64,000 nt of DNA from Acidimicrobiales bacterium. GTDB lineage: Bacteria > Actinomycetota > Acidimicrobiia > Acidimicrobiales > Iamiaceae. A program made the translations under genes and the position numbers. The first letter of the stretch is position 1; every line of letters begins with the position of its first letter. The notes below the pieces were generated by a model, which was not told the DNA's origin, did no database searches, and worked only from the letters and a program-made list of their open reading frames with translations. Location: NCBI GenBank assembly GCA_030447445.1, contig JAUJOW010000001.1, positions 152,511-216,510 of the forward strand. Reading direction: 5' to 3'. Below are positions 42,988 through 53,602 of the stretch, piece by piece.

Positions 42988-44007
42988 GTGGTGCACCTGC
43001 CCGTCCTCGACGTCGGCCCGCTCGTGGCGCCAACCGGGGACGACCCCGGCGCCCGGGAGCGGCTGGCCGAGGCCATCGACGCCGCCTGCGCCGACGTGGG
43101 CTTCTTCACGATCGTCGGTCACGGCGTCGACCCCGGCCTCCGCCGCCGCCTCGACCGGTTGGCCCGCGCCTTCTTCGCCCTCCCCGACGATGCCAAGGCG
43201 GCGGTGGCCATGGAGCACGGTGGGCGGGCGTGGCGGGGCTGGTTCCCCGTCGGGGGCGAGCTCACCTCCGGCGTCCCCGACCGCAAGGAGGGCCTGTACT
43301 TCGGGGCCGAGCTGGGCGACGACGATCCCCGGGTGCGGGCGGGGACGCCGCTGCACGGCCCCAACCTCTTCCCGGCCGAGCCGCCGGGCTGGTGCGACAC
43401 CGTGCTGGACTACCTGGCCGCGCTCACCCGGCTCGGCCACTCGCTCATGGAGGGCATCGCTCTCGCGCTGGGCCTCGATCAGGGGTGGTTCGACCGCCAC
43501 CTCACCGGCGACCCGCTCGTGCTGTTCCGCATCTTCCACTACCCGCCATCGCCTCCGGTGGCGAGGCACGACGAGTGGGGCGTGGGCGAGCACACCGACT
43601 ACGGCCTGCTCACCATCCTGGGCCAGGACGACGCCGGCGGCCTCCAGGTGCACACGCCAGGGGGCTGGATCGACGTCCCCCCGATCCCCGACGCGTTCGT
43701 CTGCAACCTCGGCGACATGCTCGAGCGCATGACCGGGGGACGGTACCGGTCGACGCCCCACCGGGTGCGGGCCAGCACCGCCTCGTCCCGCCTGTCCTAC
43801 CCCTTCTTCTTCGACCCGGCGTGGGACGCCGAGGTCCGCCCCCTCCCGCTCGCCCCGCCACCGGCCGGTGACAGCCCGGCCCGTCGCCGCTGGGACCACG
43901 CCGACGTGCACTCCTTCGACGGCACCTACGGCGAGTACCTCCTCGGCAAGGTCGGTCGGGTCTTCCCCGAACTCGGCGCCGAGGTACTCGACCGCCCGCC
44001 GGCCTGA
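42988..44007 (+). CDS. 2-oxoglutarate/Fe(II)-dependent oxygenase (isopenicillin-N-synthase-like)
   Basis: 339 residues. N-terminal DIOX_N-type region (ADVGFFTIVGHGVDPGLRRR) and C-terminal double-stranded helix with metal ligands in GVGEHTDYGLLTIL (HxD) and STPHRVRAS (distal His), and RLSYPFFF following with the 2-oxoglutarate Arg region. Members hydroxylate or desaturate small molecules. The substrate is probably linked to the acyl-CoA synthetase/esterase operon upstream. Confidence 0.9.
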   Translation: MVHLPVLDVGPLVAPTGDDPGARERLAEAIDAACADVGFFTIVGHGVDPGLRRRLDRLARAFFALPDDAKAAVAMEHGGRAWRGWFPVGGELTSGVPDRKEGLYFGAELGDDDPRVRAGTPLHGPNLFPAEPPGWCDTVLDYLAALTRLGHSLMEGIALALGLDQGWFDRHLTGDPLVLFRIFHYPPSPPVARHDEWGVGEHTDYGLLTILGQDDAGGLQVHTPGGWIDVPPIPDAFVCNLGDMLERMTGGRYRSTPHRVRASTASSRLSYPFFFDPAWDAEVRPLPLAPPPAGDSPARRRWDHADVHSFDGTYGEYLLGKVGRVFPELGAEVLDRPPA

Positions 44008-44015
44008 GGGAGCGC

Positions 44016-44327
44016 TCAGCCCTCGTCGTCAGCCGCAGGCTCAGCCAGGAGGCCGGCGGTGGCGGCCAGCGCCGTGGCCAGGCCGGCGGCCCGTTCCACC
44101 ACCGCCGCCATGTAGTGCTCGCCCACGGTGCCCTGCCCCTGCAGGGGTGGGTGGCCGAGGGACCGCAACAGCGCCGTGGGGTCGTCGGCGGGCTCGATCG
44201 GATGGGGGTCGGCCAGTTGCGGCACGGGACGCCAGAGGTCGACCGGCTTGGGCTTGCGGGCCCGCCGCCGACGACTCTGGGACCGTGTGGATCGCCCCTC
44301 GCTGGTCGGTGCCGTCTGCTCGCTCAT
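44016..44327 (-). CDS. Hypothetical basic protein encoded with the SNF2 helicase
   Basis: 103 residues from ATG 44327, overlapping the helicase stop (ATGA), so translated with it. Arg/Ser-rich N-terminus (RSTRSQSRRRRARKPKP) suited to nucleic-acid contact, then PIEPADDPTALLRSLGHPP and a helical C-terminus. No domain recognised. May be a partner of the helicase. Confidence 0.65.
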   Translation of the reverse strand: MSEQTAPTSEGRSTRSQSRRRRARKPKPVDLWRPVPQLADPHPIEPADDPTALLRSLGHPPLQGQGTVGEHYMAAVVERAAGLATALAATAGLLAEPAADDEG

Positions 44328-47300
44328 GAGCCCTCCTCGGTGAGCAGCTCGTCGGGTCGCAGGCCGAGCGCGGCCTGGAGTTGGGTGGCGTCGAGGTCGG
44401 CCAGCGAGCTCGACTTCGGGAGCACCAGGTCGGCGATGTGCCGCTTGCCGGCCACCACCTCCTCGACCCGTTCGTCGACAGTGCCCGGACACACGAGCCG
44501 GTGGGACACCACGGTGCGGGTCTGGCCGATGCGCCAGGCCCGGTCACGGGCCTGGTCCTCGACGGCGGGGTTCCACCAGCGGTCGTACAGCACCACGTGG
44601 CTGGCGGCGGTGAGGTTCAAGCCCGTGCCGCCGGCCTTGAGGGACAGCACGAGCGCCCCCGGTCCATGCCCGCCCTGGAACTCGGTGACGAGGCGGTCGC
44701 GGGCACCGCGGGCCAGCCCGCCGTGGTAGCAGGCGATGGGCACACCGGTGGTCTCGGACAGGTGGTCGGCCACCCGCTTGCCCCACTCGGCGAAGTGGGT
44801 GAACACCAGGATCCGCTCGCCGGCGGCGAAGACCGATTCGACGATCTCCTCCAGGCGGGCCAGCTTGCCCGACCGGCCGGCCAGCTCCCTGCCGTCGTCC
44901 TGGTAGGCGGCCGGGTGGTTGCAGATCTGCTTGAGGGCGGTGATGGCGGCGAGGATGGCGCCCTGCTTGGGCTCGGCACCGGCGCCGTCGCCCCCGGTGG
45001 CACCGGCCACGAGCCCGTCGAGCACGGCCTGGTAGAGGCCGATCTGCTCGGGGGTCATCGTGCAGCGGTCGAGCTCGTCGATCCGATCGGGCAGCTCGGC
45101 GGCCACCACCGGCTCGCTCTTGGTGCGGCGGAAGACGAGGAGCCCGTTGAGGGCGCGGAGGGCGGCCTCGCTCTCACCGGACAGCTGGGCGACGAAGGTC
45201 GGTCGAGTCCCCACGAGACCGGGGTTGGTGAAGTCGAGGATGGCCCACAGGTCACCGAGGCCGTTCTCGATCGGTGTGCCGGTGAGGGCGAGCCGGGACC
45301 GAGCCGGGATCCGCCGCAGTTGCTGGGCGGTGTCGTTGGCGGGGTTCTTGATGGCCTGGGCCTCGTCGAGGACGACGCGGTACCAGGTCCTTGCGGCCAG
45401 CGCCTCGACGTCGCGGACGGCAGTGCCGTAGGTGGTGATGACGACGTCGGCCGCAGCTACCTCGGCGGCGAGGTCGTCGGCCGATGCCCGGGCCGCCCCG
45501 TGGTGGACGACCACCCGCAGCCCGGGGGTGAACCGGGCCGCCTCGGCGGCCCAGTTGCCGACCACCGCCGGCGGGGCGATCACGAGCGCAGGACCCTCGC
45601 CCGGGGCGCGGGCCATGTGGGCCAACACCGTCGGCGTCTTGCCGAGACCCATGTCGAGGGCGAGGCAGCCACCGAGCTCGACGGCGTCGAGGAACCCGAG
45701 CCAGGCCAGGGCCTCGGCCTGGTAGCTGCGCAGCTCCCCGACGAAGCCCGCTGGTGAGGTGACCGGCTCGGTGGGCACCGCCTTGGCCCGGTGCAGCAGG
45801 TCGTTGGCCCACCCCCGTCCCTCGACGGTGAGGCCACCGCCGAGGGACGAGCCCTCGAGGCCGACGGCGTGGCGCAGGATCTCGGCTCCGGTGAGCCGGG
45901 TCACCGACTGCCGCTCGGCCAGCGCCGCCTGCGCCTCCTTCAGGTCGACCTGGTCGAGCTCCACCCACCGGCCGCGGGACCGCACCAGGGGCCGAGCTTC
46001 GGCGGCCAGCCGAGCCACCTCCGCAGCGGTGAGCTCGACGTCGTCGAACACCGCTGACCACCGCACGTCGCTCAGCTGGTGGGCACCGACCACCGAATCA
46101 CCGGTCGGCTCGGTGAACAGCCGGAGCCCGGCGCTGGGCTTGCGCCGCGACAGTGCCGGGACCCGGACGTCGAAACCGGCGGCCTCGAGCGATGCGCCGG
46201 TGACCGTCATGAGCTCCCACGCCTCGGGCTGACTCAGGTAGACCTGGCCGCGGCGCAGCGCTCCCGGCCGGAGCAGCTCGGGCAGGATGCGCTCCAGCCG
46301 GGACAGCTCCTCGGCCAGCGGCTTGGTGGCCTTGCTGTCCCCGAGCGCCACCTCGATGGGCAGCAGCCCTCCTTCGGCGCCCGGACCGAGCACGGAGAGG
46401 AACCAGGCGTCGCCGGTGTCGGGAGGGTCGAGCTGCACCACCAGCCTGGGCCGGGACCGGGCCGTCACCGGCTCGACCCAGCGGTCCAGCCGCTTGGAGA
46501 TCTCGGCGCCCGCGGCCACGGGCGCCTCGAACGAGGAGCCGTCGAGGCGGGTGGTGACGGCCTCAGCCACGGCGGCCGCCGTGCGGGTGCTCGGTGGGGG
46601 CGCCGGCAGCTCGAACCGCCCGGCGGCATCGGCGGCGATGGCGTGGACGACGGCCCGGATCACCTCGAGCGTGACCGTCCGGGCCTCGGCCCGAGCCAGC
46701 GCCGTGACCGACCCCGGCATGGCGGCGGCCAGCTCGGCCAGGGTGGTCTCGTCCACGAGCGCCGGCACCCACCGCACGGACAGCTCGAGGGCCTTGCGCT
46801 CGGGGCGCTTGTCGCCCCGCAACGTGGGCACCACGCACCCCTTCGCCACCAGGCGCACGGCGGCCACGGCGATGCGACCCAGCCAGATCACGCTGGCCCC
46901 CACCCCTTCGCCACCGAGCCCCCCGCCCACGGCCACCAACCACCCGAGCGCCTCGGCCACCGGGATGGACAGCGCCGCCGCCCGGGCGCCGGTAGGCAGG
47001 GTCACCGGCGAGTGCAGGCTCCAGCCCACGGCTGGCCCGCCCATGGCCTCGAGCCGGTCGGCCAGCTCGTCGTTGGTGGCCGGCGCCGTCCCCGGTCCGG
47101 CCGCCCACACCACCACCTCGCCCCCCGACCACGACGCCTGCAGCCTCACCTCGCCGGCGGGGTCGGCGGCCACCACGATCGCCGCCCGGTCGGGGGTGCG
47201 GGTCACGGCGTCGTAGGCCGCCTCCAGCCAGGTCAGCTCCTCCTCGAAGTCGGCCACCACCTGGTCGCGCTCGGGCCCGGGGAGCTGGCGCACCGCCTCG

Positions 47301-47449
47301 AGACGGTCCTCGGTCTCGTCGAGCAACCGCTCGAGCGTGCGCCGCTGCGCTCGGGGGTCGGCCGCCAGGGTGGCGAGCTGCTCGGCGGTGGCGGTGCCCT
47401 CGACGGCGGCCCAGACGGCGGCCTCGAGGGCTCGGGTGGCGTCATCCAT
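44324..47449 (-). CDS. SNF2-family DEAD/DEAH helicase (SWI/SNF-like ATPase)
   Basis: 1041 residues. The N-terminal half contains the SNF2-associated domain; the C-terminal 480 residues hold the ATPase: motif I LDMGLGKTPTVLAHM, Ia VIAPPAVVGNWAAEA, II VVLDEAQAIKNP, III LALTGTPIENGLGD, then RecA2 with ILVFTHFAEWGKRVADHL, LSLKAGGTGLNLTAASHVVLYD and RAWRIGQTRTV. Such proteins translocate on DNA and displace proteins such as RNA polymerase. It borders the CBASS region; a defence role is possible but not shown. Confidence 0.94.
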   Translation of the reverse strand: MDDATRALEAAVWAAVEGTATAEQLATLAADPRAQRRTLERLLDETEDRLEAVRQLPGPERDQVVADFEEELTWLEAAYDAVTRTPDRAAIVVAADPAGEVRLQASWSGGEVVVWAAGPGTAPATNDELADRLEAMGGPAVGWSLHSPVTLPTGARAAALSIPVAEALGWLVAVGGGLGGEGVGASVIWLGRIAVAAVRLVAKGCVVPTLRGDKRPERKALELSVRWVPALVDETTLAELAAAMPGSVTALARAEARTVTLEVIRAVVHAIAADAAGRFELPAPPPSTRTAAAVAEAVTTRLDGSSFEAPVAAGAEISKRLDRWVEPVTARSRPRLVVQLDPPDTGDAWFLSVLGPGAEGGLLPIEVALGDSKATKPLAEELSRLERILPELLRPGALRRGQVYLSQPEAWELMTVTGASLEAAGFDVRVPALSRRKPSAGLRLFTEPTGDSVVGAHQLSDVRWSAVFDDVELTAAEVARLAAEARPLVRSRGRWVELDQVDLKEAQAALAERQSVTRLTGAEILRHAVGLEGSSLGGGLTVEGRGWANDLLHRAKAVPTEPVTSPAGFVGELRSYQAEALAWLGFLDAVELGGCLALDMGLGKTPTVLAHMARAPGEGPALVIAPPAVVGNWAAEAARFTPGLRVVVHHGAARASADDLAAEVAAADVVITTYGTAVRDVEALAARTWYRVVLDEAQAIKNPANDTAQQLRRIPARSRLALTGTPIENGLGDLWAILDFTNPGLVGTRPTFVAQLSGESEAALRALNGLLVFRRTKSEPVVAAELPDRIDELDRCTMTPEQIGLYQAVLDGLVAGATGGDGAGAEPKQGAILAAITALKQICNHPAAYQDDGRELAGRSGKLARLEEIVESVFAAGERILVFTHFAEWGKRVADHLSETTGVPIACYHGGLARGARDRLVTEFQGGHGPGALVLSLKAGGTGLNLTAASHVVLYDRWWNPAVEDQARDRAWRIGQTRTVVSHRLVCPGTVDERVEEVVAGKRHIADLVLPKSSSLADLDATQLQAALGLRPDELLTEEGS

Positions 47450-47942
47450 GTGTCATCGGGCGTTCCCTGCGCCCGGCTACGGCCGTCCACGTGACGCCGT
47501 AGCCCTGTTGTCCGGCATCTCGGAGGGGGCTCGTGCCTCGACCCTGCTCCACCGCCCGTCGGAGGCGGGACGCCGAAACGCTCATGCTAGCGACGATCAC
47601 GGCCTCCGCGCGCGCGGCGCGAACGCCGCCGGTCGTCGGTCAGCACGCGGCCCGTTCGGCCGGGGTCTCGCTGTCGGACCGAAGAAGGCGCTCTTCAGGA
47701 CTACCGAGAACGCGCCTCACTGATGCCGCCATCCAGGAGACGGAACGTCGGACGGGTTCCCGGCAACACATCGACCGCGGGGACGCCCGGATCGCCTATG
47801 CCGACTTGCTGGGAAGGACAAGCCTGAAGGGCTTGCGGGCGGACGCCAACGGCCAGCTGCGGACGGGCAAGCTCGTCAACGCCGGTCTCCTGTAGCCGGG
47901 TCGGCGCGAGATCGACCTGGTCCGGATGACCGAAGCCGTCCG
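47450..47942. other. Gene-poor spacer between helicase and CBASS locus
   Basis: About 490 bp without a convincing gene. A plus-strand ORF (47533-47895) ends in RGDARIAYADLLGRTSLKGL and following residues, which look more protein-like than the rest and could be a fragment of something lost, but I recognise no family. No tRNA, repeat or promoter stands out. Confidence 0.5.
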
Positions 47943-48389
47943 CTACTCGCTCCTTGTGGATGACCGGGGACTCACCAATGGCGGTTCGTGGCCTCCCCCC
48001 AGCCATTCGCCCGTTGCGTGGAGCAGCTCATGGTGGAGGAGCCACTCGGACGTCCAAGGGACCGTCGTGCGGGCGATCAGGAGGTCGCCTTTCCATTGGT
48101 GATGCATATGCAGACACAGCTCGTCGCCAGGGTACACGTGGCGCAGCCGACCACCGGGCGGCGGCTCAAGTGGAGGGTCGAGCACTGTGACGCGGGGTGC
48201 CTTGCCGAGGGCATATTCGATCTTGACCGTGTACTCCAAGCTGACCGCACTCGGCTGCAACGTCCCCACCCAGGTCAGGCGATTAGGTCCCAGCTTGACT
48301 CGGCTGGTCGGGAACATCGCTCGGAGGGCCAGCGCCTGCTTCGCCGGGTTGCGGTCAGGCCCTGTCCGGCTCTTCACCGAAGAAGTCAT
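47943..48389 (-). CDS. E2-like (ubiquitin-conjugating-fold) protein of type II-short CBASS
   Basis: 148 residues from ATG 48389, inside the end of the CD-NTase gene (35-bp overlap). HVYPGDELCLHMHHQWKGDL corresponds to the HPN/catalytic-Cys region of E2 enzymes, with Cys before a Trp-containing segment, and TTVPWTSEWLLHHELLHATG with EWLGGG is the C-terminal signature of the bacterial E2 group. In type II-short CBASS this protein modifies the CD-NTase by conjugation and so primes signalling; no E1 or deconjugase is present. The N-terminal 25 residues lead into strand TWVGTLQPSAVSLEYTVKIEY. Confidence 0.8.
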   Translation of the reverse strand: MTSSVKSRTGPDRNPAKQALALRAMFPTSRVKLGPNRLTWVGTLQPSAVSLEYTVKIEYALGKAPRVTVLDPPLEPPPGGRLRHVYPGDELCLHMHHQWKGDLLIARTTVPWTSEWLLHHELLHATGEWLGGGHEPPLVSPRSSTRSE

Positions 48390-49514
48390 GCCTGGGAACC
48401 GGGTTCGTCGCAGTGCGTCCCAGCATCCCCGTGCCAGCCGCCATCCCCAACCGCCCGGCTTGCCTGTCGTCGAGCGCCGTGGCTCCAAGTTTCCTGGCCG
48501 CCTTCGTGACCGGCCCCTCGCCGAAGCTCGCGGCCATCCTCTTCGACACCTCCGGCAGGCCACGCGTGCCCGCGATGTCGTCCAGGTCCGCAGAGAGATC
48601 GCTCAGCCAAGCGAAGAACTTCTTGGCCCGAGATGGAACGGCTCCCCACCGGTCTGCGAAGTTCTCCTGGGGTTGTACCGGGTTCTCAACCCGCCACCCG
48701 CTGGACGTCTCCTCGATGAACGTCGGCATGAGGCGCGCTGCCTCCTGTACGGAGGTAAAGAGGTTGCCGGCACCTCGGTAGACGTGGGCAGCCAGCGTGG
48801 TGATCAGGATCGACGGCGGCCGACTATCGAGGTCGTTGGCGAAGTAGAGGTCCCGGTGGCGCTTGAACACCTGGACCTCTCGCTGCAGGGTGGTCTTGAC
48901 CTCCCACTCCGAAACGTCCTCCACCTGCGCCGCCTTACGAACGGCAGCCATCTCGGCCCGTTTTTCGGCAAACTCAACCGCCATGCGCCCGTGGAACCAA
49001 GCCGCGTATCCGATGGGGTCGCTGTACTGCCAGAAGCGCAGTTCCCGATCGGTGATGAGAATGCCCGACCTTCCGCTGTTCGGGTCGGGGATGGACGGGA
49101 GTACGTCCATGTGGAAGCCCGGATATGACAGCGTCCAGCAGCGCTTGCCGGCGCTCAGACCAGTCGGGTCACCGCGCTCGTCACGACGCTTTTCGACGTA
49201 CAGGGTGAGGACGCCGCCCACGTCGGACTTCAGCCTCTCCTGGGTGATGCTCTCCTTGGCCACATGTCGGAGGCACACACCAGGTCGATGTCGTACTCGT
49301 CCCGCCTGACCACCGGGCGCACGACCGTCCCCAAGCGAAAGGAGCCCTGCGGGTAGATGTCCCAGCTCGGTCCGGTGCCGGCGTGCTCGGACAGCCACGC
49401 GCCCACGTCGCGGTACCGCTGCTCCGCCGTGGTGTACAGGTACGGCGGGATGTCGAGTTCCTCGATGGCTCCCAGGAGGAGGGCGGACAGCAATTCTTCG
49501 GCGGAGTCCAGCAT
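48355..49514 (-). pseudogene. CD-NTase (cGAS/DncV-like nucleotidyltransferase) of CBASS, frameshifted
   Basis: ATG 49514 opens MLDSAEELLSALLLGAIEEL and the active-site segment IYPQGSFRLGTVVRP with RRDEYDIDLV: the GS motif and the first two metal Asp. At GTGTGTGCC (about 49290) a 2-bp excess of TG breaks the frame; the rest reads in the 48355 frame, with LSYPGFHMDVLPSIPD giving the third acidic residue and a helical C-terminal domain. About 385 residues in all. It would make a cyclic oligonucleotide on infection that activates the phospholipase beside it. The TG run suggests slippage or an assembly error. Confidence 0.78.
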
Positions 49515-50463
49515 GGTCAACTCGCTTCCTGGAGGGTACACCGGGACAAACGGTGGCGCCTGGTGGGCGGTGAACAGCTCCTCGAATCGGGGCAGGCACT
49601 TGCGACTCTCCACACGTGCGTCCAATCAGCTCGTCGGTGTTCACACCATCGAGACGAAGGAGGTTGGCAGGTACGGTCGGGTCCAGCCGCAAGAGACGCC
49701 GTTCGTCGAGCAGGTGTAGCGCGGTGTTGCATGCGGCGATGCTCTGGCCGCGCAACAGCACATCGATCGCATCGGCGGCCCACTGGATCAAGCCACCGCG
49801 ATCGAGCCGGTCGTGTCGCTGACGGACGTCCGAGGTTGTGCCGACACTGAAGACACGGATGGCGTCGAGCGAGGCGCCGCACATGCTGATGGCCTCGGCG
49901 ACCCCGACGGTCGTTGGGTTGTTGGCCCAAAGACCGCCATCGACCAGCCGCTGGCGCTCGAACTCGAACGCCGGGAAGTACGTGGGGGCGGCCGAGGTCG
50001 CCATGGCCACGTCGGCCATCCGTACCCGCCAATCGCGCCGGAGGCGGGGATGGTGCGGAGTCTTGAACAGGTACACCGTGTCGCTGGTGATGCTGTAGGA
50101 GGGGACCACGAGCCGCACGCGGCTCTCCCCAATCGTCATCTCACCGAAGACCTCGTCCAGGGCGTCTCGTAGCGGGGCGGCCGGGTACTTTGACCGGAAG
50201 CACCGCTTCACGGCACGCAGCCGAGATCGGGCGAAAATCCTCGGCCCATGGGTCTCGTAGAAGTCGATGACTTCCCGAGGGGTTATCCCGGCACCAAGCG
50301 CCAAGGAGATGATCCCGCCCGTCGAGGTTCCGGTGACTAAATCGAAGTGCTCCAAGATGGGCCGCCCGACATCCTCCTCGAACGCAGCAAGCACCGCAGC
50401 GGCGAAGAGCCCTCGATAACCGCCTCCATCCAACGAAAGGATCTGGAACGGGCGATCGTTCAT
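49515..50463 (-). pseudogene. capV: Patatin-like phospholipase effector of CBASS (CapV-like), frameshifted near the end
   Basis: From ATG 50463: oxyanion motif SLDGGGYRGLFAAAVLA, nucleophile FDLVTGTSTGGIISLA (GTSTG), and catalytic Asp in RLVDGGLWANNP, so the catalytic dyad is complete in about 285 residues. Near 49622 (ATTGGACGCACG) one base is missing; the natural C-terminus (RVESRKCLPRFEELFTAHQA) continues in another frame, which then runs without a stop into the CD-NTase, while a TGA at 49519-49517 in the third frame is the expected coupling stop. CapV degrades the membrane on binding the cyclic nucleotide, killing the infected cell. Confidence 0.8.
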
Positions 50464-51397
50464 CTGCGGTGAACCGCCAGGCTCATCAGGGGTGAATCCT
50501 TGGTTCAAGGGGAGTGAATTCAACATCAGCTGCAGCCGCTCGTGCTGCCGCAGCTCGGGCAGGCGCGGCAGCTGCCGGCCCGAACCATCTGGACACCGCA
50601 CTGCATGCAGTAGGGGGCGTCGTGGTGCTGGACCCGCTGTCGGGGACCGGCACGGCGGGCAGGGCCACGTCGGCGTCCTCCATCGAGGCCGCCAGCTCGC
50701 TGGCCGACGGGATCGACTTGGGGTCGGCCACCACGTCGGAGCCCTGGCGGTTCTCGGTGATGGTCTCCTCCACCCCGGGGAGGGTGGGCTGGGTGCGCTC
50801 GGCCACGGTGAGGATGCCCAGCTCGGCCCGCTCCTCGTAGCTGAGGTAGTCCACGGCCAGGCGCCGGAAGATGTAGTCGAGCACCGAGGAGGCGATGCGG
50901 ATCTCGGGGTCGTCGGTCATGCCGGCCGGCTCGAAGCGCATGTTCGTGAAGGCCTCGACGAAGCTGCGCAGCGGCACCCCGTACTGCAGGCCGTGGCTGA
51001 CGGCGATGGCGAAGGAGTCCATGATCCCGGCCAGGGTGGAGCCCTGCTTGGACACCCGCAGGAACACCTCGCCCGGGCGCCCGTCCGCGTACTGGCCCAC
51101 GTTGACGAAGCCCTTGCAGTCGGCCACCCGGAACTCGAACGTGCGGCTGGTCCGGCTGCGGGGCAGCTTCTCCCGCACCGGCACCTTGACCACCTTCTCG
51201 ACGATCCTCTCCACCACCTGGGTGGCAACGTCGGTGGGAGCGACGCCGGCCTTGTCGCCCTTCTTGGCCATGGCGAGGGGCTGGGCCACCTTGCAGTTGT
51301 CGCGGTAGACGGCCACCGCCTTGACGCCGAGCTTCCAGGCGTCGACGTGGAGCTGCTCCACGTCCTCGACGGTCACGTCCTCGGGCATGTTGACGGT

Positions 51398-52717
51398 GTT
51401 GTGGTTCACGATCCCGTTGCCGACAAAGGCCTGGGTGGCCGGCACCGACACGTCGAAGACCTCTCGCTCGCCGCCGTAGGCGGAGGACTCGACCGGGGAG
51501 AAATGAAGGCCGTCGTCGAGCACAGTGCGCAGCCACGCGGGCAGCACCACGCCCGGCACCGACGCCACCCGTTCCAGCGCCGCTCGGCTGACCGCACGGC
51601 TGCGGGTGTCGAGCAGGAACCCGTACCTCGCACGCACCCCGTAGCCGTTCCTGCCGCTCTTGCCCCGGGGCAGGAGGTTGTAGAGATCAGCGCCGGCGAT
51701 ACCGGGGACGACATCGGCGCCGTTGCGATGACCCGAGAAGCTCAGGGCTTCCAGTGCGGCCGCCCGAGCGGCCTTGTCGGGCTCCATGAACGGCACGAGG
51801 CGGGACAGCTGCTGGGCGTGCTCACCGCAGGCGTACACCTCCCCGTAGGACTTGCGGTACTCGACGTTCCACTTCGAGATCCGACCGTGGACGATTCCGA
51901 GGTTGGTGAGGACGGCTTGGAGATCATCGAGGAGGCCGGCGGAGTCGAGGCAGATGGCCCACTTCGGCGTCGACGACACCGTGACATAGGCGTCGAGGGC
52001 GAGGCCCTGGAGGAATGCCAGCACCATGTGGCGCGGCGAGAGGAGGACCGCATCCGGGATGCGCTTCCCCGACGACAGACTGCCGCACCCGAGGTGCTCG
52101 AGGAACTCGACGACGGTCTTCGAGGCGATCATCACGGAAGGGCAACGCACGCCGTCGTCCACGACCCTCGCCTCGATGCCGAACAGGTCTCGCCAGGCAT
52201 TTACCACCCGCTGTCGAACGGTCGACTGGGAGTTCGTGATGTGCACCGTCCAGTTCGACCGGGTGACGTGACCCTCAGCTGCGAAGGCGCCGAGGAGGAA
52301 AGCCAGCTCCTCGGTCATCTCGAAGGGAAGGTGGACGCGCTTCTGACTGCCGTAGGCGGCCGATGGCTCGAACTCGTCGAGGCGAGCCGGCAGCGGCGAC
52401 CACAGTTCAGCGCCGTAGGACACCGCCACCTCATCGCCGACAGCGAGCTCGTCCACCCGCTTCCAACGGAGCCCGTCGAAGCCGGCCGTGAGCAGCCGGT
52501 GGTTCGGCGTGGCGGTGATCCGATGACCGGATCGGAGCACCACGTCGTGAACCGGCCGAACGCCGCCGTAGTAGAAGGCGTCGGTCTTCTGGGTGCCCTC
52601 CAGCGACCCCACCTCGGCGACGTGGGTCCGGAACGTGTCGGGTGCCTCGTCGCTGCGCAGTGAGCCGATGCGGACCAAGCCGTCGGCGGTCGGCAGCAAC
52701 GTGTCACCCACGACGCA
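51398..52717 (-). mobile_element. Intein 2 of NrdJ with LAGLIDADG homing endonuclease
   Basis: 440 residues, uninterrupted. Starts CVVGDTLLPTADG (block A), block B is TATPNHRLLTAG, endonuclease blocks LAFLLGAFAAEGH and VLAFLQGLALDAY are the two DOD helices, and it ends FVGNGIVNHN (blocks F/G) before Thr (+1). It splits ISK|TVNMPEDV, a conserved active-site region of class II reductases. Catalytic Cys1, block-B His and terminal His-Asn are all present, so splicing should work. The homing endonuclease keeps the two DOD Asp-type positions in altered form (AAEGH, ALDAY), so cutting activity is uncertain. Confidence 0.9.
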
Positions 52718-53602
52718 CTTCGATATGGCGCCGCTGATGAACGGCTGCACCGCCCCCATCATCCGCACGTGGCCGCCGTAGTGGATGGCGTTGTCGCCCA
52801 TGGAGCAGGCGAACACGGGCAGGTGCTCGGCGAGCACGTGGGGGGCGCCGAGGATGGTCTTGTGGTCGTCGATCCAGGCGACGATCTCCTCGATCTGGTC
52901 AGGGGTATAACCGAGGTTCTTGAGGGCGCGGGGCACCGTCTGGTTGACGATCGTCATGGTCCCCCCACCCACCAGCTTCTTCATCTTGCACAGCCCGAGG
53001 TCGGGCTCGACGCCGGTGGTGTCGCAATCCATCATCAAGGCGATGGTGCCGGTCGGAGCGATGACCGTGGCCTGGGAGTTGCGCACGCCGAACTCCGCCG
53101 CGAGCTCACAAGCCTGGTCCCAGGACTGCTGGGCGGCGCCGAGCAGCTCTGCGGGCACCAGCTCCTCGTCGATGCCGGCCGCCTCCTCCCGGTGCATGTT
53201 CAGCACCCGGAGCATGTGGTCGGCGTTGTCGGCGTAGCCGGCAAAGTGGCCCATGCGGGCGGCGGTGCGGGCCGAGGTGGCGTAGGCATGGCCGGTCATG
53301 AGGGCGGTCAGCGCAGCGGCCCAGGCCCGCCCGGCGTCAGAGTCATACGGCATGCCCAGCGCCATGAGGGTGGCCCCCAGGTTGGCGTAGCCCAAGCCCA
53401 GCTGGCGGAACTTGCGGGCGTTCGCACCGATGGATTCGGTGGGGTAATCGGCGCGGCCGACGAGGATCTCCTGGGCCGTGAACACCACCTCGACGGCCTG
53501 CTTGTAGCCCTCCACGTCGAACACGTCGTCGTCGCCCAGGAACTGCAACAGGTTGATCGAGGCCAGGTTGCACGCCGAGTTGTCGAGGTGCATGTACTCG
53601 CT

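Noticed and set aside
47701-48006. Minus-strand ORF after the E2 gene as a fourth CBASS gene
   Set aside because: No recognised domain, overlaps the E2 end in a different frame, and has low-complexity composition.
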